A stretch of DNA of 64,000 nt from Pseudomonadota bacterium. Its GTDB lineage: Bacteria; Myxococcota_A; UBA9042; GCA-2863065. The notes under the pieces are model-generated. The model was not told where the DNA came from and ran no database searches. It saw nothing but the letters and a program-made list of their open reading frames with translations. The first letter of the stretch is position 1, and each line of letters begins with the position of its first letter. Both the position numbers and the translations under genes were made by a program. The stretch spans positions 20,013-84,012 of the forward strand of contig SXOX01000185.1 of NCBI GenBank assembly GCA_005776585.1, in the 5' to 3' direction. Positions 17,427 to 26,979 of this stretch are shown in pieces.

Positions 17427-18125
17427 CTAGGCGTCCTCGGTGTAGTCCACGATGGGCCAATCGGCCTCGTGGGCGGCCCGCCGCAGCGTGAAGTCCGGGT
17501 TGACAGCACACGGCTTGCCAACCGACGCCAGGAGGAGCAGGTCGCCCGCGTGGCTCCCGAACGCCGCGGAGCCGCGGGCGTCGAGTCCATGCTCCTCGCA
17601 ATAACGGTGTACGAAGCGGCCGGCATCGTGACCGCCGACGACCGGATCGAGCAGGCGGCCGGTGCAGTCCCCGTCGGCCTTGAACTCGATGTGATTGGTG
17701 ACGAGCCGATCGACGTGGCGCGCGCCGATCTTGTCGACGAGCGGCGCCATGAGCTGCGGCAGGCTCTCCGACAACAGCACCGTGCGGTAGCCCTCGTCCT
17801 TCATGCGCTGGACAATCTCGACGCCGCGGTCGAGCAGCTTGGAGGCGAGGACGTCGTGGAAGTACTCCTCGCCCAGCACCTCGATGCGGTCTTGGCTCAT
17901 GCCCCGAAACGCCAAGTAGGCGACGCGGTTGGCGAGCGTGCGGTCGTTCTGGCGGAGCAGGCCATAGGCGGGCGCGCCGAGCGCGAGGCCCACGGTGCGG
18001 AGCGCGCGCTCTTTCATGCCCTGCGCGTTACGCGCCACATACGCGGCGGCGGACAAGAGCCCCCGCTTGAAGAGGACTCCCTCGACTCGGATGAAGGCTG
18101 CGGCGTTGCGTTCGGGTGCGGTCAT
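17427..18125 (-). CDS. HAD-IB-like hydrolase homologue lacking the canonical nucleophile
   Basis: 232 residues from the ATG at 18125; a GTG sits one codon upstream. The fold is that of the SerB/CicA-like HAD group: motif II serine in VLLSESLPQL and motif IV AFGSHAGDLLLLASVGKPCAVNPD. Motif I, normally FDxDGT, reads IRVEGVL, so the nucleophilic aspartate is replaced by Arg and the second aspartate by Glu. Phosphatase activity is therefore doubtful. HAD domains of this type are often encoded next to, or fused with, acyltransferases and acyl reductases in lipid pathways, and this gene is the first of the acyl-reductase operon. A binding or regulatory role in that pathway is an inference. Confidence 0.75.
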   Translation of the reverse strand: MTAPERNAAAFIRVEGVLFKRGLLSAAAYVARNAQGMKERALRTVGLALGAPAYGLLRQNDRTLANRVAYLAFRGMSQDRIEVLGEEYFHDVLASKLLDRGVEIVQRMKDEGYRTVLLSESLPQLMAPLVDKIGARHVDRLVTNHIEFKADGDCTGRLLDPVVGGHDAGRFVHRYCEEHGLDARGSAAFGSHAGDLLLLASVGKPCAVNPDFTLRRAAHEADWPIVDYTEDA

Positions 18126-18228
18126 CACAGCTCGCTTGTCGGGGCCTTCCGTCGCTGGCGGGAGCGTTCGAGCCAGCTCTCGGGTCGCGCCGGTTGTAAC
18201 GGATGGACGAAGCGAAGGGAAGTAATAT

Positions 18229-18249
18229 TAGACTGGACAGTTCAGTCTA
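18229..18249. promoter_or_regulatory. Palindromic operator candidate (TAGACTG-N7-CAGTCTA)
   Basis: A perfect inverted repeat with 7-bp arms and a 7-bp spacer, in an AT-rich patch (agtaatattagactg). It lies in the 240-bp region between the leftward acyl-reductase operon and the rightward HDOD operon. Size and symmetry fit a TetR-type repressor site. A possible -10 element (TAATAT on the minus strand) abuts the palindrome, which would suit repression of the lipid operon. No cognate regulator is encoded nearby. Confidence 0.5.
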
Positions 18250-18365
18250 GTTTCGTCCAATCATCCCCAGGCCATGATCGCCAGTCGGTGGCTGGCACAC
18301 CAACCCCGGATCGGGCAAGATGTGTGGTTGCACCTTCGGGTTGCGCCACGTTGGGGGGGACGCAC

Positions 18366-19289
18366 GTGAAAGCCGCAGCAGCGCTGGAAGCCAATACGGC
18401 CCCAATCCTTGTGCAGCTCCAGAACCAGCAGCCCGAGGAGCGGCAGGTCAGCGTCGAGCGCTTCCTCGGGAGCGTGGCTCAGTCCGTCGACGCGGGGACG
18501 GTCGAGCCGCCCACGCTGTCGAACATCTCCCAGCGCGTGCAACGCCTGAAGAAGGACGCGGAGGGACAGCTCGAGGCCCTGCTGCGGATCACGGAGAGCG
18601 AGCCGGCGGTCGCCGCGCACGTGATGCGCCTCGCGAGCACGACGACGCTTCCGGGCCACCGGCCGGCGCAGCACCTGCGAGCGGCCATGGTGCAGCTCGG
18701 GGCACCGGCGGTGACGAACGTGGTCGAGGCGGTCGCGCTGTCGGACTTCTCCCGACATGGCCGTGAGCTCTCGTTTCACCACCTGCGCAAGATCTGGACG
18801 TGCACGGTCTATACGGCGCTCGCCGCGCGGACCATCGCCTCCTGGAACGGCCGCGTGGATCCGGAGGTCGCCTTTCTCTGCGGGCTCTTGCACCGGGTTG
18901 GCGAGCCGCTCCTGCTGCGGCTCATCGGCGAGAGCGCTCCAGCGGAGGCGATGCCGTTTGCGAGCGACCCGTTCGTCCTCGACATCATCGCCGAGCACCA
19001 TGCGCAGGTCGGCAGTCGGTTCTTGCGCGCCTGGGGCTTGCCCGAGAGCCTCGTCGCCCTGGCCCGCGAGACGGCGAGCACACCACGGCCCGACGCGCCG
19101 CTCCATGCCGTCGTCACAGCGGCCTATCAGGGCGCGCTCCACTACGGGTACACCTACCTCAGCGCGCGGCCGAATCGGGGCACCTTCGAGCTGGCCGCAC
19201 GCGCCGCCGGCGTCGATCCGGACCAGGTCGAGGAGGTCATGTCCACGATTGGCGGGCGGCTCAATGAGCTGCTCTCGATGACGCGCTAG
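18366..19289 (+). CDS. HDOD domain protein
   Basis: 307 residues from the GTG at 18366, behind a G-rich site (ggggggga). The long ORF-track extension upstream runs antisense through the HAD-like gene and is not real. After a ~50-residue N-terminal part the HDOD domain follows, with helical segments LLRITESEPAVAAHVMRLAST, FLCGLLHRVGEPLLL, IIAEHHAQVGSRFLRAWGLPESLVALARE and a final helical stretch. HDOD domains resemble HD phosphohydrolases but usually lack the catalytic residues, and act in signalling and stress or motility regulation. It is the first gene of a closely spaced rightward run; the next gene begins 22 nt downstream. The partner is unknown. Confidence 0.85.
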   Translation: MKAAAALEANTAPILVQLQNQQPEERQVSVERFLGSVAQSVDAGTVEPPTLSNISQRVQRLKKDAEGQLEALLRITESEPAVAAHVMRLASTTTLPGHRPAQHLRAAMVQLGAPAVTNVVEAVALSDFSRHGRELSFHHLRKIWTCTVYTALAARTIASWNGRVDPEVAFLCGLLHRVGEPLLLRLIGESAPAEAMPFASDPFVLDIIAEHHAQVGSRFLRAWGLPESLVALARETASTPRPDAPLHAVVTAAYQGALHYGYTYLSARPNRGTFELAARAAGVDPDQVEEVMSTIGGRLNELLSMTR

Positions 19290-19311
19290 CCGCCGGCGCG
19301 AGAGACGCGAC

Positions 19312-20457
19312 GTGCCTCCGTCCAACCACCGCAGCCTCCTCATCGCGCTGTCGCAGGCGGGCCTGCTTCCCACCGATGGAAGCCCGTGGTCGGAGCCGCA
19401 GCGCATGGTCGTCGAGGCCGGAGATCGCCTCCTCGGCCTCGGCATCGACTCCGAGACGGTCCTGCGCCTCGTGCGCATCGGTGGCGCTCTCGGCGAGCTC
19501 GAGGTCGACGCGGTCGTGCTGGACGTCAAGTCGGGGACCGCACCGGGCTCGGCGCTCGAGCGCCTTCAGCGGCGGCGTACGGCGGTTACTCGGCTCTTGG
19601 CCTCGGTCCGGCAAGGTCACGTCTCGCACGCGCTCCGGCGGGTCGGTGGGATTGGAGCGCAGCTGCACGACTACGCCCGTGAGCTGCTCTATGTGCCGAG
19701 CCCCTTGTTCGCGGCACGCTACGGGCTGCCGTACCTGCTCGCGGAGGCGCGGGCCGACGCCGAACAGCTCGCGTCGCCGTCGGCCTGTCACCTGCATGGG
19801 CGCCTGCTCATGATCCTCGGTCGTCACGCGGAGGCGAGCCGCTGGTTCGAAACCGGTCTGGCCGCCGAGCGCACCGGCATCCTGCTGGCGTACCTCGCGG
19901 TCGCGCGGCTGTTCCTCGGCGAGCTCGGCTCCGCGCAAGCGGCGGTGGAGGAGGCGCGCCTCCTCGCGCCACGGTCGCTGCTGGTGGCGTGCTACGCCGC
20001 GGTCGTGCGCGCCTTTCAGGCGGGGAGCGCTGAGGATCTGACCACGGCGACGTCAGCAGTTCACGATGCGCTGGAGCTGCTGCGGGAGAGCGCGACGCTG
20101 CCGCCGCCGGACGAGGCGAGCGAGCACGTCGAGGCGCTCCTCGCCCGCGGCCGGGTCTGCCTGCTGATGCCGGCGCCGTTCGGGCTGCGCGAGCGCGGGG
20201 CGGCCGATCTCCGCCAGGTCCTCGCGATCGTCGAGGCGACCAACCTCGAGCCGCCTGGCGTGGCAGACATCTATCGCATCCATGCGCACTACTTCCTTGG
20301 AACGGCGCTCGCCGACGCGGCTGCGACCGACGACAGCGGCGCAACGCGACAGGCCGCCGTCCACGCGCTGCGTGAGGTGCTGCGTCTAGACCCGGGCTGT
20401 GCCTTCGCGGAGCGCGCTTACGACCGACTCGGGGCGCTCGACGCCCCCGTGAGTTGA
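19312..20457 (+). CDS. TPR-like helical protein of unknown function
   Basis: 381 residues from a GTG start. Residues ~25-70 (SEPQRMVVEAGDRLLGLGIDSETVLRLVRIGG) resemble the winged-helix of MerR-type regulators, though without the usual DNA-recognition signature. From ~120 on the protein is almost all amphipathic helix, with TPR-like periodicity: HLHGRLLMILGRHAEASRWFETGLAAE, AYLAVARLFLGELGSAQAAVEEARLLAP and AAVHALREVLRLDPGCAFAERAYDRLG. It lies between the HDOD gene and gpmI with short gaps, so co-transcription is likely. I would call it a possible signalling or scaffold protein. Any DNA-binding function is speculative. Confidence 0.7.
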   Translation: MPPSNHRSLLIALSQAGLLPTDGSPWSEPQRMVVEAGDRLLGLGIDSETVLRLVRIGGALGELEVDAVVLDVKSGTAPGSALERLQRRRTAVTRLLASVRQGHVSHALRRVGGIGAQLHDYARELLYVPSPLFAARYGLPYLLAEARADAEQLASPSACHLHGRLLMILGRHAEASRWFETGLAAERTGILLAYLAVARLFLGELGSAQAAVEEARLLAPRSLLVACYAAVVRAFQAGSAEDLTTATSAVHDALELLRESATLPPPDEASEHVEALLARGRVCLLMPAPFGLRERGAADLRQVLAIVEATNLEPPGVADIYRIHAHYFLGTALADAAATDDSGATRQAAVHALREVLRLDPGCAFAERAYDRLGALDAPVS

Positions 20458-20466
20458 CGGTTGCCG

Positions 20467-22065
<1,599 letters not shown>

Positions 22066-22072
22066 GCCGCGC

Positions 22073-22939
22073 GTGAGCCTCCTCTTCGGCGGACTCGCCG
22101 CCCTCGGCTGGGGCGTGGCGGACTACCTGGCGTCCATCGCGTCGCGCGAGGGCGGCACGCTGCGGGCCAACATCATCGCGCAAGTGTCAGGCCTGGCGGT
22201 CCTCACCCTCGTCGTCGTCGCCTCGGGGGATCTGGCGGCTGCGCTGTCGAAGGGCACGGCGGTCGTGTGGGCCCTCGGCTTGCTCGGGGCCGGCCTCGTC
22301 ACGTTTGCGACTCAGGCCTTCTACACGGCCCTCCAGCTTGGGAAGACGGCCATCGTCTCGCCGATCTCGTCGTCATATGGCGCGGTGACGACGCTCCTGT
22401 GCTGGCTGGGAGGCGCCGCGATCGGTGGACGCGCCCTGCTGGGGCTGCTCCTCGCGGTGGTCGGCGTCGCGGCCATCGCCGCGCGAGGTGGACCGGACAC
22501 GCCGCACCGGGCAGCGCCGCGCGCTCGACTGCCTCCCGGCGTGAGCTGGGCGCTGATGTCGGCGGTCGCCTACGGCCTCACGTTTCACGTCTTCGGCACG
22601 CTCGTGGCTCCCGTGTTGGGGCCCATGGTGCCCATCTGGCTCGCGCGGCTCGTGGCGCCGATCGTGCTCGTCGCCGCCGGTCGCCTGCGGCCTGCGCCCG
22701 CGCCGGGACCCTGGCGATGGTGGATCGCCAGCATCACCGGCGTCCTGGCCACGGCAGCCGGCGTCGCGTGCGGCTTTGGGCTGGTCTACGGCGACATTGC
22801 CGTGGTCACGGTGCTGGGCTCGTTGTCGACGGCGGTGACGGTCGTGCTGGCGCTCATACTCCGTGGAGAGCGCTTCTCGCGGGGCCAGGCCGTCGGCGTC
22901 GCCCTCACCCTGCTCGGGATCGTGCTCCTGAACCTGTGA
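22073..22939 (+). CDS. EamA/DMT-superfamily transporter
   Basis: 288 residues from the GTG at 22073, 7 nt after gpmI. The hydrophobic profile gives ten membrane helices in two five-helix halves: the first ends around VGVAAIAARGG, then a short charged linker PDTPHRAAPRAR, then the second half. Family features include an ALQLGKTAIVSPISSSYGAVTTLL segment at the end of the first half and VLGSLSTAVTVVLALILRGERFSRGQAVGVALTLLGIVLL at the C-terminus, which matches the usual end of EamA repeats. Such proteins export or exchange small metabolites (amino acids, nucleotide-sugars and others). The substrate is not predictable here. Confidence 0.88.
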   Translation: MSLLFGGLAALGWGVADYLASIASREGGTLRANIIAQVSGLAVLTLVVVASGDLAAALSKGTAVVWALGLLGAGLVTFATQAFYTALQLGKTAIVSPISSSYGAVTTLLCWLGGAAIGGRALLGLLLAVVGVAAIAARGGPDTPHRAAPRARLPPGVSWALMSAVAYGLTFHVFGTLVAPVLGPMVPIWLARLVAPIVLVAAGRLRPAPAPGPWRWWIASITGVLATAAGVACGFGLVYGDIAVVTVLGSLSTAVTVVLALILRGERFSRGQAVGVALTLLGIVLLNL

Positions 22940-22980
22940 CGGCCCTTCCCGTCGTGCCTCGAGTTCGGTACGCTGAGGCC

Positions 22981-24651
22981 ATGCGCCTCACGCTCGTCCT
23001 CATGCTCGCCGCTCACCTCGTGATCGGGTGCGCCGACGACGAGGTCGAGGGGATCGCCTTCGAGTTCGTCGGACCGGGCCCCGTCGTGGGCACGAGCGGC
23101 GATGTCACGGTCTCCAAGGACACGATCCCGGGGGACCTCACTGCCGGGGACCTTCTCCAGGCCGACACCGGACCGCTGCACGAACTGTCCGACCTGCTGC
23201 ACGCGGAGGACACGCACCTCGTCGTGGATGGCGTCGACTCCATCGACGGCGTGCCGGACACGGCGGACGTCCCCGAGCCAGACACGAGCGACGCCGTGGC
23301 CGACGCGGGTTGCACGAAGAACGCCGACTGCGAGAGCGGCCTTATCTGCGTGGACGGCGCGTGCGTCGATGCGCCGTGCGTCCCCGGAACCATCCTCTGC
23401 GTGCCAGCGGACACCGCGGCCGGCGCCGCGCGAACCTGCAAGTCCGACGGCTCGGGCTACGCGCAGGCGGTACCATGTGCGGACAGCAACCCGTGTACGA
23501 CCGAGAGCTGTACCGTCGGCCTCGGCTGCACGCAGGTAGCAACCCTGGGCGCCTGCGATGACAGCAACCACTGCACCGTCGGCGACACGTGCGCCAACGA
23601 CGGCCTGTGCCTCGGGACGCCCAAGGACTGCGTGGACGCCAATCCGTGCACGCAAGACGACTGCGAGCCGGCGACCGGCTGCCAGCACCTGCCCGCCGAC
23701 GGCGCTTGCGATGACGCCGATCCGTGCACCGTCGGGGATGCGTGCGCCAAAGGCAGCTGTGCCCCGGGTTCGAGCGCGCTCGCGTGTGATGACAGCGACC
23801 CCTGTACGATGGACGGATGTACCAAGGGCGCGGGATGCACGCACGCCAAGATCGCCGCTTGCTGTAAGTCGGCCGCGCAGTGCGATGACGGCACCGTGTG
23901 CACGACCGACGCCTGCCCCGCCGGAACGCACCAGTGCACCCACGTGCCGAACAGCTCCGGCTGCGAGGACGGAAGCCTGTGCACCGTGGGAGACGCGTGC
24001 GCCGAGGGCAAGTGCAAGGGCGGCGCGCCCGCCAACTGCACCGACAACGACCCCAATACGCTCGACACCTGTGATCCCAACCTGGGCTGCCAGCACGTGC
24101 CGAGCGACGGGCCCTGCGACAAGGACAGCGACTGCAACGACAAGAACGCGTGCACGAGCGACAAGTGCGTATCGGAGTGGTTTGGCCCGAAGAAGTGCAC
24201 GCACACGGCGATTCAGGGGTGCTGCGTCACCGCGTCCAACTGCGCGACGGGCGACTCGTGCAAGCAGGCATCGTCGTGCAAGGACGGCAAGTGCGTGCCT
24301 GGACCCAATCAGAGCGACGGCTTCCTGTGCACGATTCCGGAGAAGGACCAGTGCTTCACGGGACAGTGCAGCAAAGGGCAGTGCAAGCCGCTGGATGGAC
24401 AGGTGTGCACGACCGACAGCGGCGCGTGCCCCGCGGGCATCTGCCAGGGCGGCGCGTGCGCTCCGATTGCCGGGCAGCCGTGCGAGGCGACGTTCGACAT
24501 CGGCATCTGCGAGAAGGTCGTACTGAACGGGAGCTGCGGGCCGCTCGGCGGCTGCAAGCCGCAATCGATCCCGACGCAATATCAGTGTTCAGGGTGCAAC
24601 GGGCTGTGTGCGACGTGCCTGGGGCAGCAGATCTGTCTGCCCATCCCGTAG
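22981..24651 (+). CDS. Cys-rich lipoprotein with CTDC-type repeats
   Basis: Start at the ATG at 22981 (MRLTLVLMLAAHLVIGC); the ORF-track version begins inside the EamA gene in another frame. 556 residues. The lipobox is VIGC, followed by an acidic linker to about residue 100. The rest is Cys-rich, with repeats such as CADSNPCTTESCTVGLGC, CVDANPCTQDDCEPATGC, CDDSDPCTMDGCTKGAGC and CNDKNACTSDKCVSEW. These have the C-x5-CTxDxC-x5-C pattern of the CTDC (Dictyostelium) repeat, the same module that builds the giant protein at 44029-59787, but here only about a dozen units, mixed with other Cys motifs. It is probably a disulfide-stabilised surface protein. It lies 41 nt after the EamA gene and is convergent with the next gene, with 6 nt between stops. 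Confidence 0.88.
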   Translation: MRLTLVLMLAAHLVIGCADDEVEGIAFEFVGPGPVVGTSGDVTVSKDTIPGDLTAGDLLQADTGPLHELSDLLHAEDTHLVVDGVDSIDGVPDTADVPEPDTSDAVADAGCTKNADCESGLICVDGACVDAPCVPGTILCVPADTAAGAARTCKSDGSGYAQAVPCADSNPCTTESCTVGLGCTQVATLGACDDSNHCTVGDTCANDGLCLGTPKDCVDANPCTQDDCEPATGCQHLPADGACDDADPCTVGDACAKGSCAPGSSALACDDSDPCTMDGCTKGAGCTHAKIAACCKSAAQCDDGTVCTTDACPAGTHQCTHVPNSSGCEDGSLCTVGDACAEGKCKGGAPANCTDNDPNTLDTCDPNLGCQHVPSDGPCDKDSDCNDKNACTSDKCVSEWFGPKKCTHTAIQGCCVTASNCATGDSCKQASSCKDGKCVPGPNQSDGFLCTIPEKDQCFTGQCSKGQCKPLDGQVCTTDSGACPAGICQGGACAPIAGQPCEATFDIGICEKVVLNGSCGPLGGCKPQSIPTQYQCSGCNGLCATCLGQQICLPIP

Positions 24652-24657
24652 CCACGC

Positions 24658-25941
24658 TCAGCTCGGCGGTAGGCGCACTTCGCGAGCGATGCGCTTGAGG
24701 CGCCGATCGATCCACCAGTAGACCGCACCAAGTACCAGGGCGACGAGGCCCACCACCATCACGGAGCCACGACTCAGCCAAGCGAGCCGACCCCAGCGTG
24801 GGCTACCTCCGGCAGGGACCCGCGTCACCTGAAGCTCCACACCCGCCGGGCCGCCCGAGGTGTAGATGAGCAACGTGGAGCCGACATGGCCAGCGTCGAG
24901 GAACGTCCGCGGGGACCCGTTATCGCTGACGAACCGACGAACCGAACCCGCGTTGCGTGCGGCGACGACGAAGCCGTCGCGCAGTCCGACGACCACGTGC
25001 TCGCTCGAAGACCACCGCACGGGCGCCCCTGGGGGCAAGTTTCCCGCAGGGACCAGCTCGCGAATCGAGCCATCGAGCTCCCGGACGGTGAGCCGGCCAT
25101 CGCCGTCCAACGCCGCGACGAGCCCGCCAGAGCCCACGGCCCCGACAGGACCATGGCTCGCCTGAAAGCTCGCGCCGTGGTCGGTGCTGACGAGCCACGA
25201 GGGTGACGCCACGGCTGAGGTGCCCTCGGTGTACGCGATGAAGCGCGGACCTCCATCGGGGACACCGGTCACGGCCGCAACGGGGCCCGGAGCGCGAGCG
25301 ACATCGCTGAAGGTGGTCTCCGACGGCCGGCGACGTAGGACTCGGCCATCGACGTCGCCAATGAGCGCGCTGCCATCGGAGAAACGCGCAGCTGCGGTCA
25401 CCTGGCGGTCGAGCAGGCGCCCGCACGGCTGTGGCGGCCCCCCGTCGGCGACGGTGCACTCGAAGAGCCCGCCGGTTGCACCCGCGACGAGCAGGCGCCG
25501 ACCATCGACCGGATCCGCGGCGACCGCACGTGGCGCGCTGCCCGGGAGGCGCACCGGAGGCAGCGGCTGCCGGGCGCCGGCGGGCCACTCGATGAGGTCG
25601 GTGCGGGCGCGCAGCGCGAGGCGGCCCCCTTGCGGGTCGCTCCGAAACGTCTCGGCGAGGGACTCGCCATTCGGCAACCGTAGCGGGGTGCTCGGCGGCA
25701 GCGGATCCACGGGCTTGCAGGGGCGCGGGCTCCAATGCCCCGGAGCGTCGCGGCCGAAGCAGCCGCGCGCCGTGCCAGCGAGGAGGGTCCCCGACTGCGC
25801 GTCGCGGCCCAGCGTCGTGACGATCCCACCCTCCAGCGTCGCGACGACTTGCGCGGGTGGGAGCTCGACCTCGTCCCAGGGCGCAGGCAGTGCGCAGCCC
25901 ACCACCATGACCGTAAGCCCCAGAGCTGCGACGCGCGCCAT
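24658..25941 (-). CDS. Predicted lipoprotein with beta-propeller-like domain and C-terminal TM helix
   Basis: 427 residues. The N-terminus MARVAALGLTVMVVGC is a lipoprotein-type signal. Residues ~35-370 contain recurring beta-rich units with Asp/Gly turns (LLAGTARGCFGRD, SDGSALIGDVDGRVLRR, SWLVSTDHGASFQASHGP, LVAALDGDGRLTVRELDGS), suggestive of a BNR/WD-like propeller; STDHGASF resembles an Asp-box (SxDxGxxW/F). A membrane helix MVVGLVALVLGAVYWW (~395-410) precedes a basic tail, so the protein would be held at both ends. Enzymatic function is not recognisable. No good ribosome binding site precedes the ATG. Confidence 0.7.
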   Translation of the reverse strand: MARVAALGLTVMVVGCALPAPWDEVELPPAQVVATLEGGIVTTLGRDAQSGTLLAGTARGCFGRDAPGHWSPRPCKPVDPLPPSTPLRLPNGESLAETFRSDPQGGRLALRARTDLIEWPAGARQPLPPVRLPGSAPRAVAADPVDGRRLLVAGATGGLFECTVADGGPPQPCGRLLDRQVTAAARFSDGSALIGDVDGRVLRRRPSETTFSDVARAPGPVAAVTGVPDGGPRFIAYTEGTSAVASPSWLVSTDHGASFQASHGPVGAVGSGGLVAALDGDGRLTVRELDGSIRELVPAGNLPPGAPVRWSSSEHVVVGLRDGFVVAARNAGSVRRFVSDNGSPRTFLDAGHVGSTLLIYTSGGPAGVELQVTRVPAGGSPRWGRLAWLSRGSVMVVGLVALVLGAVYWWIDRRLKRIAREVRLPPS

Positions 25942-26036
25942 CGCCGGAGTATTGCGTGCAGACCGTGTGAGCGAAAGTGGGGCGATCGCGCCGGTCCCGC
26001 TAAAGGATCCCGGCGCGCGGCCGATCTTCTACGGTC

Positions 26037-26321
26037 GTGGGTCGTCGCATCACGCTCCGGAGCAAAAGGTTGGGCTTTCCGTCGCAGGCGGACTTCGACC
26101 TCTATCGGGTCAACGCCCTCCGCGAGCGCCTGCAGCGCGGCCGCTACGCCGTGGCCGGCGCGGACGTCGCCGAGCAGCTCGTCATCGATCACCTCACCAC
26201 CCTGCTGGCGGTCGAGGCCATCGAGGTCGCGCAGGCAGCGTCTGGCGCCAACGACGGCGCGATTGAGGCCGTCGCTCGACGCCTCTCGGTCACCGACCGG
26301 AGCGCCTGCGACGACGCTTGA
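26037..26321 (+). CDS. Small protein with FlgM-like C-terminus
   Basis: 94 residues from a GTG start. The segment VNALRERLQRGRYAVAGADVAEQLVIDHL resembles the conserved C-terminal region of FlgM anti-sigma-28 factors (L-x2-A/R-I-x2-G-x-Y-x-V-x3-IA-x2-L). No flagellar genes are in the window, and FlgM-like small proteins also occur in non-flagellated relatives, so a link to motility is not supported by context. The -35 box of the tRNA promoter overlaps its stop codon. No clear ribosome binding site is visible. Confidence 0.55.
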   Translation: MGRRITLRSKRLGFPSQADFDLYRVNALRERLQRGRYAVAGADVAEQLVIDHLTTLLAVEAIEVAQAASGANDGAIEAVARRLSVTDRSACDDA

Positions 26322-26346
26322 CACGCTCTCGGGCCGATCTTATAAG
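26318..26346 (+). promoter_or_regulatory. Strong sigma-70-type promoter upstream of tRNA-Leu
   Basis: TTGACA and TATAAG are separated by exactly 17 nt. The -35 is a perfect match and the -10 matches 5 of 6. The expected start is near 26353, about 37 nt before the tRNA. The -35 box overlaps the TGA stop of the FlgM-like gene. Confidence 0.8.
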
Positions 26347-26389
26347 CCGCTCACTGCGAGCACAGGCGCGCCTGGTGCTTTGCGGTGCT

Positions 26390-26476
26390 GCGGATGTGGC
26401 GGAATTGGTAGACGCGCTAGTTTGAGGTGCTAGTGGCCTTAACTCGGCTGTGGGGGTTCAAATCCCCCCGTCCGCA
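26390..26476 (+). tRNA. tRNA-Leu (anticodon GAG)
   Basis: 87 nt. The acceptor stem GCGGATG pairs with CGTCCGC (one G-T). The D-arm is GCG..CGC around GAATTGGTAGA. The anticodon stem CTAGT pairs with GCTAG around loop TTGAGGT, giving anticodon GAG. A long class II variable arm follows, as expected for leucine. The T-arm GGGGG-TTCAAAT-CCCCC is perfect, and the discriminator base is A. The 3' CCA is not encoded. It reads CUC/CUU leucine codons. Confidence 0.95.
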
Positions 26477-26969
26477 CTTTTGGTTCATCGTTTTGCTGCT
26501 CGGTTCGACCGGGTGTCGGCGGGACGGGCCCGTCGAGGTCTTCGATCGCTTTGCGACGGCCTGGGAGGCCGGGCAGATCGACGAGGCCGCGCTGTGGCTC
26601 ACCGACGACTCACGCGTGCTGTTCGACGGCATGCGCGCGGTTGCAGGGCCAAGCGCTTCGGTCTTCGGACCGGCGGGACGGACGCACTCCATTCGTGCCA
26701 TGGGCTTCGAAGATCGCGGCGGCATCGCCCTGGTCCAGGTACGCGCCGAGGCGCCGGGGGACGAGCGCGGCACGGTCATCCTGCGTGAGGAGCACGGCGC
26801 GTGGCGCGTCGACCTGGTCGGGACCGAGCTCCTCTGGAGCCGTGATTGGTCGACCTCGGGCGGTCCCGCCGAGCGTAGCCGCCCGGGGCAGGACGAGCCG
26901 GGCCCCAAGCCCGCGCTCCCCGAGCTCGAACCGCAGCCTCGGGTCGACGCGCACGAGACTTCACGCTAG
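26433..26969 (+). CDS. Small NTF2-like lipoprotein whose start lies inside tRNA-Leu
   Basis: The only start codons giving a usable lipoprotein signal lie within the tRNA gene: GTG 26427 and GTG 26433. The latter is preceded by GAGG at 5-nt spacing, formed by the anticodon loop. From 26433 the product is 178 residues. The T-arm and acceptor stem encode the basic n-region (RLWGFKSPRPH), followed by FWFIVLLLGSTGC, a good lipobox. The mature part begins with DGPVEVFDRFATAWEAGQIDEAALWL and ends with GTVILREEHGAWRVDLV, the shape of small NTF2/DUF4878-like proteins, plus a Pro-rich tail. A downstream TTG (26493) would remove the signal. It is the first of three similar small lipoproteins in a row. 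Confidence 0.65.
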   Translation: MALTRLWGFKSPRPHFWFIVLLLGSTGCRRDGPVEVFDRFATAWEAGQIDEAALWLTDDSRVLFDGMRAVAGPSASVFGPAGRTHSIRAMGFEDRGGIALVQVRAEAPGDERGTVILREEHGAWRVDLVGTELLWSRDWSTSGGPAERSRPGQDEPGPKPALPELEPQPRVDAHETSR

Positions 26970-26979
26970 GCTCGACGCC

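Noticed and set aside
16905-18365. N-terminal extension of the HDOD ORF
   Set aside because: This part is antisense to the HAD-like and acyl reductase genes; the GTG at 18366 has a G-rich ribosome binding site and begins the conserved protein.
26037-26321. Evidence for flagellar regulation
   Set aside because: The FlgM-like similarity is limited to a short C-terminal segment, and there are no flagellar or sigma-28 genes in the window.
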